DNA of 64,000 nucleotides from Methylobacillus arboreus (GTDB taxonomy: Bacteria > Pseudomonadota > Gammaproteobacteria > Burkholderiales > Methylophilaceae): NCBI RefSeq assembly GCF_020532725.1, contig NZ_JAJAVC010000007.1, positions 1 to 64,000 on the forward strand, given 5' to 3'. The notes beneath the pieces are model-generated. The model saw only the letters and a program-made list of their open reading frames with translations. It was not told the origin of the DNA and made no database searches. This document shows positions 29,532 through 37,728 of this stretch, piece by piece; position 1 is the stretch's first letter; each line of letters starts with the position of its first letter. Both the position numbers and the translations under genes were made by a program.

Positions 29532-32093
29532 TTACTCGACCAGTGCCAGCACCGGGATGACTTTTGCCTGGCGTTTTTCCTCCGGCGTGGCAGGACGCAT
29601 CTGCTCGCGCTCTTTCACGAACACGATGTTGGCGTCGGCAACCGTGCTGTTGACGAAGCTGCGAAAGCGCTTGCGGACTTCCGGGTCATCCACAGCGGAC
29701 TTCCATTCGTCCTGGTAGTTATCCACGACATGCTGCATCTGGGCTTCCAGCTCGGCACCCAGACCCAGCGAGTCGTTGATGACCACGTCCTTGAGGTAAT
29801 CCAGGCCGCCCTCGAGGTTGTCGCGCCAGGTGCTGGTGCGCTGCAGCCGGTCCGCGGTGCGGATGTAGAACATCAGGAAGCGGTCAATCATCTTGATCAA
29901 GTCTTCCTTGCTCAGGTCGCTCGCCAGCAGTTCGGCATGGCGCGGCTTCATGCCGCCGTTGCCGCACACGTACAGGTTCCAGCCCTGCTCTGTGGCGATG
30001 ATGCCCACGTCCTTGCCTTGTGCTTCAGCGCATTCACGAGTGCAGCCTGAGACGCCGAACTTGATCTTGTGCGGCGCGCGCAGGCCCTTGTAACGGTTCT
30101 CTAGCTGCACGGCGAGGCCCACGCTGTCGTCCACGCCATAGCGGCACCAGGTGGAGCCGACGCAGCTTTTGACGGTGCGCAGCGACTTGCCATAGGCATG
30201 GCCGGACTCGAAGCCGGCAGCGATCAATTCTTCCCAGATATCGGGCAGTTGCTCGACGCGCGCGCCGAACATGTCCACGCGCGCGCCGCCGGTGACCTTG
30301 GTGTAGAGGCCGTATTTCTTGGCGATATGGCCGATGGCGATCAGGCCGTCAGGCGTCACTTCGCCGCCGGGCATGCGCGGCACGACCGAATAGCTGCCGT
30401 CTTTCTGGATATTGCCGAGGAAGTAGTCGTTGGAATCCTGCAGCGATGCCAGGTCCTTCTTGAGGATGAAATCGTTCCAGCAGGAAGCGAGGATGCTTGC
30501 GGCGGTGGGTTTGCAGATATCGCAGCCCAGGCCTTTGCCGTGTTTTTCCAGCAGTTCGTCGAAGGTTCTGATCTGCTCTACGCGCACGATGTGGTAGAGC
30601 TCCTGGCGCGAGTAGGGGAAATGCTCGCATAGGTGGTTGTTCACCGCCATGCCGTGCTTGCGCATCTCGGCCTTCATCACCTGCGTGACCAGTGGCACGC
30701 AGCCGCCGCAGGTCGTGCCTGCCTTGGTGCAGGCCTTGATCTCGCCAATGGTGCAGGCGCCCGCGGCAACCGCTTCGCCAATCGCTCCCTTGGTGACGTT
30801 GTTGCATGAGCACAGCACGGCGCTTTCGGGCAGGGCATCCACGCCCAGGCCGGGCTTTTCCTTGCCGTCGCTGGCAGGCAGGATCAGGAACTCGGGATTT
30901 TCCGGCAATGGCATGCCATTGACCGTCATTTGCTGCAGGGTGCCGTATTCATCGGCATTGCCTATCAGGACTGCACCGAGCAATTTCTTGCCATCCTCGC
31001 TGACGACAATCTTCTTGTAGATATTGCGTACTTCATCCAGGTATTGGTAACTGCGGGAACCGTGTGTCTCACCATGCGCATCGCCCACGCTGGCCACATC
31101 CACACCCATCAGCTTGAGCTTGGTGCTCATGTCTGCGCCCTGGAAGGTGGTAGCGGACTCACCGGATAAGTGGGCGCATGCAATGCGGGCCATGTCATAG
31201 CCGGGGGCGACCAGGCCGTACATCTGCCCATTCCAGTTTGCGCATTCACCAATGGCATAAATGTTGTGATCGCTGGTGCGGCAGCGATCATCAATGGTGA
31301 TGCCGCCCCGCGCGCCGATCGCCAGCCCGCTTTGGCGGGCCAGTTCGTCGCGTGGGCGGATACCGGCGGAGAAGACGATCATGTCTGTCTCCAGCCAGGT
31401 TTCGTCAAAGAACACCATGCGGTGGCGTGCGGTGGCGCCGTCGGTAATGGCAGTCGTGTTGCGGCTGGTGTGCACATTAACACCCAGCTCCTCGATCTTG
31501 GTGCGCAGCACGCGCCCGCCGCTTTCGTCCACCTGCACGGCCATCAGGCGTGGGGCAAATTCCACCACGTGGGTTTTCAGGCCCATGTCGCGCAGGGCCT
31601 TGGCGCATTCCAGGCCGAGCAGGCCGCCGCCGACCACCACGCCGCTCTTGGCAGTGGCGCCCGCTGCCGTCATGGCTTCCAGGTCTTCAATGGTGCGGTA
31701 GACGAAGCAGTTTTCACGGTCGCGCCCAGGTACTGGCGGCACGAAAGGGACGGAGCCGGTGGCGAGTACCAGCTTGTCGTAATGCAAGGTGCTGTCGTCG
31801 GTCAGGGTGACGGTTTGCCTGTTGCGGTCAATCTGACTGGCGCGGGCGTTCAGGCGCAGTTCCAGGCCAGGGCGGTCGTAGAAGCCGGGTTCTACCAGCG
31901 AGAGGTCTTCCGCCGTGCTGCCGGAGAAAAAGCTGGAGAGGTGTACACGGTCATAGGCGGGGCGCGGTTCTTCGCCCAGCACTGTCACCTGTATTCCCGC
32001 AGCGGCCAGGTCAGGGTGGCGCTTGACCAGTTCCTGGACAAAGTAGTGGCCAACCATACCGTTGCCGACGACGATTAGTTTCTGTTGTTGCAT
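29532..32093 (-). CDS. nirB: NAD(P)H nitrite reductase large subunit
   Basis: An 853-residue cytosolic enzyme reducing nitrite to ammonium with six electrons. An N-terminal FAD/NAD(P) module (LIVVGNGMVGHYFVQEL; GVVVGGGLLGLECAKAL) is followed by a BFD-like [2Fe-2S] region (LCSCNNVTKGAI; GTTCGGCVPLV) and the siroheme/[4Fe-4S] domain (STWCRYG; FGVSGCTRECAEA). The ATG at 32093 was chosen because AGGAG precedes it and the family starts just before the first nucleotide-binding loop; the frame is open ten codons further. Confidence 0.96.
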   Translation of the reverse strand: MQQQKLIVVGNGMVGHYFVQELVKRHPDLAAAGIQVTVLGEEPRPAYDRVHLSSFFSGSTAEDLSLVEPGFYDRPGLELRLNARASQIDRNRQTVTLTDDSTLHYDKLVLATGSVPFVPPVPGRDRENCFVYRTIEDLEAMTAAGATAKSGVVVGGGLLGLECAKALRDMGLKTHVVEFAPRLMAVQVDESGGRVLRTKIEELGVNVHTSRNTTAITDGATARHRMVFFDETWLETDMIVFSAGIRPRDELARQSGLAIGARGGITIDDRCRTSDHNIYAIGECANWNGQMYGLVAPGYDMARIACAHLSGESATTFQGADMSTKLKLMGVDVASVGDAHGETHGSRSYQYLDEVRNIYKKIVVSEDGKKLLGAVLIGNADEYGTLQQMTVNGMPLPENPEFLILPASDGKEKPGLGVDALPESAVLCSCNNVTKGAIGEAVAAGACTIGEIKACTKAGTTCGGCVPLVTQVMKAEMRKHGMAVNNHLCEHFPYSRQELYHIVRVEQIRTFDELLEKHGKGLGCDICKPTAASILASCWNDFILKKDLASLQDSNDYFLGNIQKDGSYSVVPRMPGGEVTPDGLIAIGHIAKKYGLYTKVTGGARVDMFGARVEQLPDIWEELIAAGFESGHAYGKSLRTVKSCVGSTWCRYGVDDSVGLAVQLENRYKGLRAPHKIKFGVSGCTRECAEAQGKDVGIIATEQGWNLYVCGNGGMKPRHAELLASDLSKEDLIKMIDRFLMFYIRTADRLQRTSTWRDNLEGGLDYLKDVVINDSLGLGAELEAQMQHVVDNYQDEWKSAVDDPEVRKRFRSFVNSTVADANIVFVKEREQMRPATPEEKRQAKVIPVLALVE

Positions 32094-32112
32094 GACTTTC
32101 TCCTCTTGTTGC

Positions 32113-32865
32113 CTATGCTGCAATCAATACTGACTGCAGCAGATCCTTGCTGTGTGCCAGGCGGACGACGTCGCCGATGACGATAATGGCGGGACTGCCC
32201 AGGCCTGCCTGCCGCACTGCGGTTGTGAGATGCGACAAGGTGCTGGTGACGTGTTGCTGTTGCGGAAGCGAACCATTCTGGATGGCTGCTGCCGGGGTAT
32301 CGGGAGACATGCCGCTTGCCAGCAGTTCTCGCGTAATGGCGGATATATGTTTCATACCCATGTAGATCACCAGTGTGGTGCCGCTTTCCGCCAGGGCTTT
32401 CCAGTTCTGGCCGTTTTCACCGTCCTGCAGGTGGCCGGTGACGAAGCTCACCCCATGCGTGTAGGCGCGGTGGGTCACCGGGATGCCGATCATGGCGGGC
32501 ACGGCAATGCCGCTGGTGATGCCGGGGATGACTTCTACCGGAATGCCGGCTGCACGCAGTTCCAGCATTTCCTCGCCGCCACGGCCGAACAGGAATGGGT
32601 CGCCGCCCTTGAGCCGGGCGACGACCTGGCCTTGTTCTGCCAGGGCCACCATCATGCGGTTGATGAAATGCTGAGGCGTGGATTTGCAGCCGCCGCGCTT
32701 GCCGACCTCGATCACGCGTGCTTGTGGCGCATGTTGCAGCAGCTCGCGGTTGACCAGGTCGTCCAGCAGGATCACGTCTGCCGATGCCAAGGCCTTGACG
32801 GCCTTGAGCGTAATGAGCTCTGCATCTCCGGGTCCTGCGCCTATCAGAAAAATCCTGCCTGCCAT
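32113..32865 (-). CDS. cobA: Uroporphyrinogen-III C-methyltransferase
   Basis: A 250-residue SUMT that makes precorrin-2, the precursor of the siroheme needed by NirB. Motifs: [34 protein letters not shown] and [17 protein letters not shown]. The ATG at 32865, preceded by AAGGA, gives the family start; longer readings of the frame have unlikely sequence. Being inside the nas operon ties siroheme supply to nitrite reductase synthesis. Whether dehydrogenase and chelatase activities (CysG N-part) are encoded elsewhere cannot be seen. Confidence 0.94.
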   Translation of the reverse strand: MAGRIFLIGAGPGDAELITLKAVKALASADVILLDDLVNRELLQHAPQARVIEVGKRGGCKSTPQHFINRMMVALAEQGQVVARLKGGDPFLFGRGGEEMLELRAAGIPVEVIPGITSGIAVPAMIGIPVTHRAYTHGVSFVTGHLQDGENGQNWKALAESGTTLVIYMGMKHISAITRELLASGMSPDTPAAAIQNGSLPQQQHVTSTLSHLTTAVRQAGLGSPAIIVIGDVVRLAHSKDLLQSVLIAA

Positions 32866-32884
32866 GATGGTGGTCCTTTGTTGC

Positions 32885-34204
32885 CTAGAAGTTATACAGT
32901 GCGGTGATCCAGAACCGCTCCAGGTCGGCCTTGCGTGCAGCAGCCTGGGCGATGCGGTCGCCTTCGCGGAAATTGGCGTATTCCACCTTGAGTGACAGCT
33001 TCTGGTTGAAGCTCCAGGTCGCCGCGAGGTCGATTTCATTGCCATAGCGGTTGCTGGTGCCGCCATTGAAGGCAGTAAAATCCTCGTCGGCGCGGAATAC
33101 GTGGAACTCGCCCACCAGGCTCAATTGCGGCAAGGGCTTGCCGCCAAAGCTCAGGTAGCTGTCGCGCATCCCCCATACCGGCGTGACCAGGAACTGGTCA
33201 GCCCAGCCTTGGAACAGGCGGTTGGTGCCGAACGGCGTCTGGAAGGCGTAAACGCCGTCATTGCTCGACAAGCGTTCCTGATCGAGACGCAGATACCAGG
33301 TCTGGACCATTGCCCCGGCGCCGAAGTGGGCGTAATGGGCATCTATGCGGGAGTCGCCGCCGGAATAATCGGTTTGTTTCGCATATTCAGCCGTATAGAG
33401 CAGCTTCCAGGGATCACCCAGCTTACGGGCGCCATCCAGGCGCAAGCCCAATGTCTTGTTGGAGGCATCGGCATCCAAGCCCAGGCCATTGTTGGCATTG
33501 AAGCCCAGGTCGTTGAAGTTGTTGAAATAGCCGTAGGCTGTCACCGTCTCGCCGGGCGAGATGCTGTACGTGGCGTGGGCAATATCCAAGTTGCCGCTGC
33601 GCTTGCGGTTGTTGATCTGCTTCACGCGCTCGAAGTGGGCGAAGTAAAGGCTGGTGTTGGGCAGGCTCTTGTTTTCAATGGCGACGCCGTCGAAAACCTG
33701 CATGAGCTGGCGGAACTCTATATTGCCGATGAAGCGCACGTTGTCGAGCTTGACCGACTGCCGGCCCAGGCGGATGCTGGTGTCCTTGATGCCTTTCCAG
33801 TCCAGGTACAACTGGTTGATGTCGGTGGCGTCGGGGTCGACGATCGCAGGGTAATTGGCCATGCCGGGCTGGGAGGCGCCCAGGTCCATGTCGTTGTAGT
33901 CGTCCACCAGCTTGGCGACGTTGATGAGCTGCACGCCCAGGCTGAATTTGTGGAAGTCGGCGGTCTGCCAGCCGACCAGGGTGCGCAGCGTCAGCGCATT
34001 GGCATGTTCGCTGCGGTTGTCCTGGTCGACATGTTCATAGCGCAGGCGCAGGTTGCTCATGTTCTTGCCGGCATTGATTGCTTCAATCAATGTGTAGTCG
34101 GGTGCTGCATCTTCTGCGTGTGCCGGCGCAGCGGCACTGATGGCGAGTCCCAGCAGGCTGCCATAACAGGCTTGACGCATGGTGAATCTCGAATTACTTT
34201 GCAT
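32885..34204 (-). CDS. Outer membrane porin, alginate-export family
   Basis: A 439-residue outer membrane beta-barrel with a signal peptide (ending AAAPAHA, then ED) and a C-terminal phenylalanine typical of barrels. Blocks such as LRLRYEHVDQDN, LRTLVGWQTADF, INQLYLDWKG and SIRLGRQSVKLDN are typical of the alginate-export/porin group. Lying between the nitrate ABC transporter and the nitrite reductase genes, it is probably the outer membrane entry for nitrate or nitrite; this is inferred from position. Confidence 0.8.
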   Translation of the reverse strand: MQSNSRFTMRQACYGSLLGLAISAAAPAHAEDAAPDYTLIEAINAGKNMSNLRLRYEHVDQDNRSEHANALTLRTLVGWQTADFHKFSLGVQLINVAKLVDDYNDMDLGASQPGMANYPAIVDPDATDINQLYLDWKGIKDTSIRLGRQSVKLDNVRFIGNIEFRQLMQVFDGVAIENKSLPNTSLYFAHFERVKQINNRKRSGNLDIAHATYSISPGETVTAYGYFNNFNDLGFNANNGLGLDADASNKTLGLRLDGARKLGDPWKLLYTAEYAKQTDYSGGDSRIDAHYAHFGAGAMVQTWYLRLDQERLSSNDGVYAFQTPFGTNRLFQGWADQFLVTPVWGMRDSYLSFGGKPLPQLSLVGEFHVFRADEDFTAFNGGTSNRYGNEIDLAATWSFNQKLSLKVEYANFREGDRIAQAAARKADLERFWITALYNF

Positions 34205-34248
34205 GGGTTGCTCCTTTTTCTATGCGGATGAGGGGTAACGGTAGTACC

Positions 34249-34278
34249 GGCCCGTCCTGACCGACGGGCCCTTTTTTT
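34249..34278 (+). terminator. Intercistronic hairpin with T run facing the plus strand
   Basis: GGCCCGTC (34249-34256) and GACGGGCC (34263-34270) form a stem followed by CTTTTTTT on the plus strand, against the direction of the nas operon. For the minus-strand mRNA it is a stable hairpin between the ATPase and porin genes with no T run after it, so it may protect or split the message. As a terminator it would stop antisense transcription. Confidence 0.5.
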
Positions 34279-34296
34279 GTCTGCGCGCCTGCCTGC

Positions 34297-35121
34297 TCAG
34301 GCGGCCTTGCGGGCATGCCGCTCATAAAGGAACTTCAATACCTCGCTGCGCAGGTGGTTGTAATGGCTGTCTTCTGCCAGTTCCAGGCGTTTGCGCGGAC
34401 GCGCCAAGTCGACTTCGAGGATTTCCCCTATCGTCGCTGCCGGGCCATTGGTCATCATGACGATGCGGTCCGAAAGCAGTACGGCCTCGTCCACGTCATG
34501 CGTGACCATGACGGCGGTGCAGCCAGACTTGGCCATGATGCCCATCAACTCATCCTGCAAGTGCGCCCGGGTCAGGGCATCCAGGGCGCCGAAAGGCTCG
34601 TCTAGCAGCAGCACCTTGGGCTCCATCGCCAGTGCGCGCGCAATGCCTACGCGTTGCTTCATGCCGCCGGAAATTTCGTTGGGGCGCTTCTCAGCCGCAT
34701 GGGCCAGCCCGACCAGCTCGATCGCGGCCTGGGTGCGCTGCGCCAGTTTCGCTTTGCTTTCCTTGCCGCCGAATACGCGCTCGACGGCCAGGTGGACATT
34801 CTCGGCACAGGTTAGCCAGGGCAATAAGGAATGGTTCTGGAACACGACGGCGCGTTCCGGGCCAGGGCCAGCGATTTCGCGGCCGGCGCAGAACAGGTTG
34901 CCATCGGTGGGGTGCAGCAGGCCGGCTATCAGGTTGAGCACGGTGGATTTGCCGCAACCCGAGTGGCCGATGATGGAGATGAACTCGCCTTCGCGGATGC
35001 TGAAGTTCACATTCTTCAGCGCCTCGAATGTGCCTTTTTTGGTGAAAAAGGTCATGTTGACGTTTTCCAGCTGTACGTATCTGGTTTGCAGATTAATTTT
35101 TTCTTGCGCGGTTTTTTCCAT
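34297..35121 (-). CDS. nasD: Nitrate ABC transporter, ATP-binding protein (NrtC/NasD type)
   Basis: A 274-residue ATPase with Walker A GHSGCGKST, signature SGGMKQRVGIARALA and Walker B VLLLDEPFGALD. It powers uptake of nitrate with the two upstream proteins. The ATG at 35121, with AAGGA upstream, gives the natural start; the frame runs open into nrtB in another phase. It lacks the extra C-terminal substrate-binding domain of cyanobacterial NrtC. Confidence 0.93.
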   Translation of the reverse strand: MEKTAQEKINLQTRYVQLENVNMTFFTKKGTFEALKNVNFSIREGEFISIIGHSGCGKSTVLNLIAGLLHPTDGNLFCAGREIAGPGPERAVVFQNHSLLPWLTCAENVHLAVERVFGGKESKAKLAQRTQAAIELVGLAHAAEKRPNEISGGMKQRVGIARALAMEPKVLLLDEPFGALDALTRAHLQDELMGIMAKSGCTAVMVTHDVDEAVLLSDRIVMMTNGPAATIGEILEVDLARPRKRLELAEDSHYNHLRSEVLKFLYERHARKAA

Positions 35122-35132
35122 GATGTAGTTCC

Positions 35133-36023
35133 TTATTCGTAGCTGAAGCGTTTGGCCAGCGAGGTCAGCGCGACTTCCAGCAGCAGGCCGACGATACCCA
35201 CGACAAAGATGGCGATGATGATGTGTTCCACATTGAGGTTGTTCCATTCATCCCAGACCCAGAAGCCGATACCGACGCCGCCGGTGAGCATTTCCGCCGC
35301 CACGATCACCAGCCAGGCAACACCGATGGACAGGCGCACGCCGGTCATCATGTAAGGCAGCACGAAAGGGAAGAGGATCTTGGTCACAATCTTCCATTCA
35401 GAAAGGTTGAGTACCTTGGCCACGTTCATGTAGTCCTGCGGCACCTTGGAAACCCCAACCGCGGTATTGATGATCATTGGCCAGATGGCGGAGATGAAAA
35501 TCACCCAGATCGCAGCGGGATCGGCAGCCTTGAATACCAGCAGGCCGATGGGCAGCCATGCCAGCGGCGATACCGGGCGCAGGATGCCGATCACTGGTGC
35601 GGCCATGCGCGATATGAACTGGAAGCGCCCGATGATGAATCCCAGCGGAATGCCGACAAGGGCAGCCAGGCCAAAGCCCAGCGCTACGCGTTCGAGCGAT
35701 GCCAGGATGTTCCAGCCTATGCCCTGGTCATTGGGGTCGTTGATATAAAATGGGTCGCTGAACAATTCGGTTGCGGCCTGCCAGGTGGGGAGAGGGCCGG
35801 GCAGGTTGGGGGACTGATAGGAAATCAGCGCCCAGATTGCCACCAGCAACAACAGGCCAAATACCGGAGGCAACAGCCACTGGAAAAAAGCGCGTGACTT
35901 CAGCGCCAGCATGCTGGGCCGGGCAGCCACAGGAGGCGTGACAGCGGCCGCTGGTTTTACAATGGTTTGATCGCTTTTCATGATGGTCTTGATGTCCTTC
36001 TTGCTGATACTGACTGCGCTCAT
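35133..36023 (-). CDS. nasE: Nitrate ABC transporter, permease (NrtB/NasE type)
   Basis: A 296-residue permease with about six membrane segments and the binding-protein-dependent transport signature near RPVSPLAWLPIGLLVFKA. A hydrophilic N-terminal tail of about 45 residues precedes the first helix. Second gene of the operon, 11 bases before the ATPase start. Confidence 0.93.
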   Translation of the reverse strand: MSAVSISKKDIKTIMKSDQTIVKPAAAVTPPVAARPSMLALKSRAFFQWLLPPVFGLLLLVAIWALISYQSPNLPGPLPTWQAATELFSDPFYINDPNDQGIGWNILASLERVALGFGLAALVGIPLGFIIGRFQFISRMAAPVIGILRPVSPLAWLPIGLLVFKAADPAAIWVIFISAIWPMIINTAVGVSKVPQDYMNVAKVLNLSEWKIVTKILFPFVLPYMMTGVRLSIGVAWLVIVAAEMLTGGVGIGFWVWDEWNNLNVEHIIIAIFVVGIVGLLLEVALTSLAKRFSYE

Positions 36024-36087
36024 AATGATTTACCTCGCATCACGGTTGCTTTGATGGCGGCTTTATCCATGAGCCGCCGCTCATTTT

Positions 36088-37383
36088 TCATGCCTTGATC
36101 TTGAATCCGTTGGCGTAGGCCTTTGGATCCTTGCCGTCCCAGACCACGCCGTCGATCAGCTTGCTGGAGCGTATCGGGTCGCTGGGGACGGAAATGCCAA
36201 GCGATTTGGCAGCTTCGGTGTAGATGTCGATGCGGTTTACCTTTTTGGCGACCGCGAGGTAGTCTGGGTCTGCCTTCAACATGCCCCAGCGTTTGTGCTG
36301 GGTGAGGAACCACATGCCGTCCGAGAGATAGGGAAAGCTGGCCTTGCCGTCATCGAAGAACTTCATGTAGTGCGGGTCTTCCCATTTCTTGCCGATACCA
36401 TTGTCGTAGTGGCCGAGGAAACGGCCCTCAATGACGGCTTCCGGCGCATTGACATAGGCCTTGCTCGCGATCAGCTTGGCGACGGCGGGGCGGTTGGCTG
36501 CCGTGTCGATATAACGGGAAGCCTCAAGAATGGCCTTGGTGATGGCCAGGGCGGTCTTGGGATACTTGGCAACGAATTCCGAGGTGGTGCCCAGCACTTT
36601 TTCCGGGTGTTCGGGCCAGATATCCTGGGTGGTCGCCGCCGTGAAACCGATCTTGTCGTGAATTGCCCGGGCATTCCATGGCTCACCTACACAGTAACCA
36701 TCCATATTGCCTATGCGCATGTTGGCGACCATTTGCGGAGGCGGCACCACAATGGTCTTGATGTCCTTGAACGGGTCGATGCCATGGCTGGCTAGCCAGT
36801 AGTAGAGCCACATGGCATGCGTGCCGGTAGGGAAGGTTTGGGCAAACGTGAACTCGCGCTTTTCACTGCCCAGCAGGCGTTTGAGCTCAGTGCCGCCGGT
36901 AACGCCCTTTTCCTTGAGCTGGTTGCTCAGGGTGATGGCCTGGCCGTTCTGGTTCAGCGTGATGAGAATGGACATATCCTTCTGTTGGCTGCCAATGCCC
37001 ATCTGCACGCCGTAGACCATGCCATACAGCATATGGGCGGCATGCAGTTCACCGTTGACCACCTTGTCGCGAATGCCTGCCCAGGAAGCTTCCTTCGATG
37101 GCGTGATCTTGATGCCATATTTCTTGTCGAAACCCATTTTGGAAGCGACCACGATAGGCGCACAGTCGGTCAGCGGAATGAAGCCGATCTTGACTTCGCT
37201 GAGTTCAGGCGCATCGCTTCCCGCCGCCCATGCCTGGTTGCCCAGCTTCCCTGGCGCGATGCCCAGCATGGCAGATGCCAGCACCATGCCGGCACTGGCA
37301 CGGAAAAAGTCGCGGCGCTCGGTATTGACCGCGTTACTCTCCGGGACTATTGCGCCGGAAGTTTTTTTATCTTCAATACTCAT
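36088..37383 (-). CDS. nasF: Nitrate ABC transporter, substrate-binding protein (NrtA/NasF type)
   Basis: A 431-residue periplasmic binding protein with a twin-arginine signal (ERRDFFRASAG) followed by the core VKIGFIPLTDCAPIVVASKMG and the nitrate-type GYCVGEPWNARAIHD. The frame is open to an ATG at 37398, but GGGGAA lies just before the ATGs at 37386 and 37383, so 37383 was taken. First gene of the nas operon, 37 bases after the leader terminator. Confidence 0.94.
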   Translation of the reverse strand: MSIEDKKTSGAIVPESNAVNTERRDFFRASAGMVLASAMLGIAPGKLGNQAWAAGSDAPELSEVKIGFIPLTDCAPIVVASKMGFDKKYGIKITPSKEASWAGIRDKVVNGELHAAHMLYGMVYGVQMGIGSQQKDMSILITLNQNGQAITLSNQLKEKGVTGGTELKRLLGSEKREFTFAQTFPTGTHAMWLYYWLASHGIDPFKDIKTIVVPPPQMVANMRIGNMDGYCVGEPWNARAIHDKIGFTAATTQDIWPEHPEKVLGTTSEFVAKYPKTALAITKAILEASRYIDTAANRPAVAKLIASKAYVNAPEAVIEGRFLGHYDNGIGKKWEDPHYMKFFDDGKASFPYLSDGMWFLTQHKRWGMLKADPDYLAVAKKVNRIDIYTEAAKSLGISVPSDPIRSSKLIDGVVWDGKDPKAYANGFKIKA

Positions 37384-37420
37384 CATGTTTCCCCACATGG
37401 TTAATCAGAATTCAGGCAAT

Positions 37421-37470
37421 AAAAAAGGCGTCCTGCCGATGAGGTAAACTCATCAGGCAAGGACGCCTTT
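37421..37470 (-). terminator. Leader terminator of the nas operon
   Basis: On the minus strand AAAGGCGTCC with TTGCCTGATGAG, a TTTAC loop, then CTCATCGGCA with GGACGCC and a six-T run make a long intrinsic terminator ending 37 bases before the first start codon. A terminator here only makes sense as a controlled one. Its ascending arm overlaps the hairpin at 37461-37474. Confidence 0.93.
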
Positions 37471-37576
37471 GTCCGCGTGGGCCAGCACTGGCCCTGATAC
37501 TTCTATTTACTGTTTGGCTCCCGCCATTGGGAACCAAGTATTGTGTTTCGATGCACTGCAACAGCAACTTTGCTGT
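37461..37576 (-). ncRNA. ANTAR-target leader RNA with four A1/G4 hexaloop hairpins
   Basis: In transcript order: stem ACAGC/GCTGT with loop AAAGTT (37576-37561); nine-pair stem TTGGTTCCC/GGGAGCCAA with loop AATGGC (37537-37514); stem GGGCC/GGCCC with loop AGTGCT (37494-37479); stem GGAC/GTCC with loop AAAGGC (37474-37461). All loops have A at 1 and G at 4, the known recognition feature of ANTAR proteins. The last two are four bases apart, and the last shares bases with the terminator arm, so bound NasR would hold the anti-terminator form. Some stems are short, and some loops could be closed further by A-U pairs. Confidence 0.8.
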
Positions 37577-37595
37577 CTATGCTCGCTGTCATTCA

Positions 37596-37611
37596 AGCAA
37601 CAGCCATGCCA
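37596..37611 (-). promoter_or_regulatory. Sigma-54 promoter of the nas operon
   Basis: The minus strand reads TGGCATGGCTGTTGCT, one base from the TGGCACG-N4-TTGCT consensus, with the GG and GC doublets correctly spaced. Transcription should start near 37585, about nine bases before the first leader hairpin. Confidence 0.85.
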
Positions 37612-37702
37612 GGGTGTGGGGAATTAGGTTGAAATCCATACTGGACGCAGGGTTACAGCAAAAACAGTGGTGACGTTTGCGCTAATGGCAATGGAGATGT
37701 GA

Positions 37703-37719
37703 TGCACGGTGGGAGTGCA
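37703..37719 (-). promoter_or_regulatory. NtrC-type binding site
   Basis: TGCACGGTGGGAGTGCA is a 17-bp site with the GCAC-N7-GTGC core of NtrC boxes, centred about 126 bases upstream of the predicted start of the nas transcript, a normal distance for a sigma-54 activator. It implies nitrogen-limitation control in addition to nitrate control. No second full box was seen. Confidence 0.7.
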
Positions 37720-37728
37720 TTTTATGGG

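Noticed and set aside
31170-32078. 302-codon plus-strand frame opposite nirB
   Set aside because: Antisense to strongly conserved NirB domains; no start signal or family match.
33101-34231. 376-codon plus-strand frame opposite the porin gene
   Set aside because: Its valine/glutamine/alanine-rich, repetitive composition comes from the codon pattern of the porin on the other strand.
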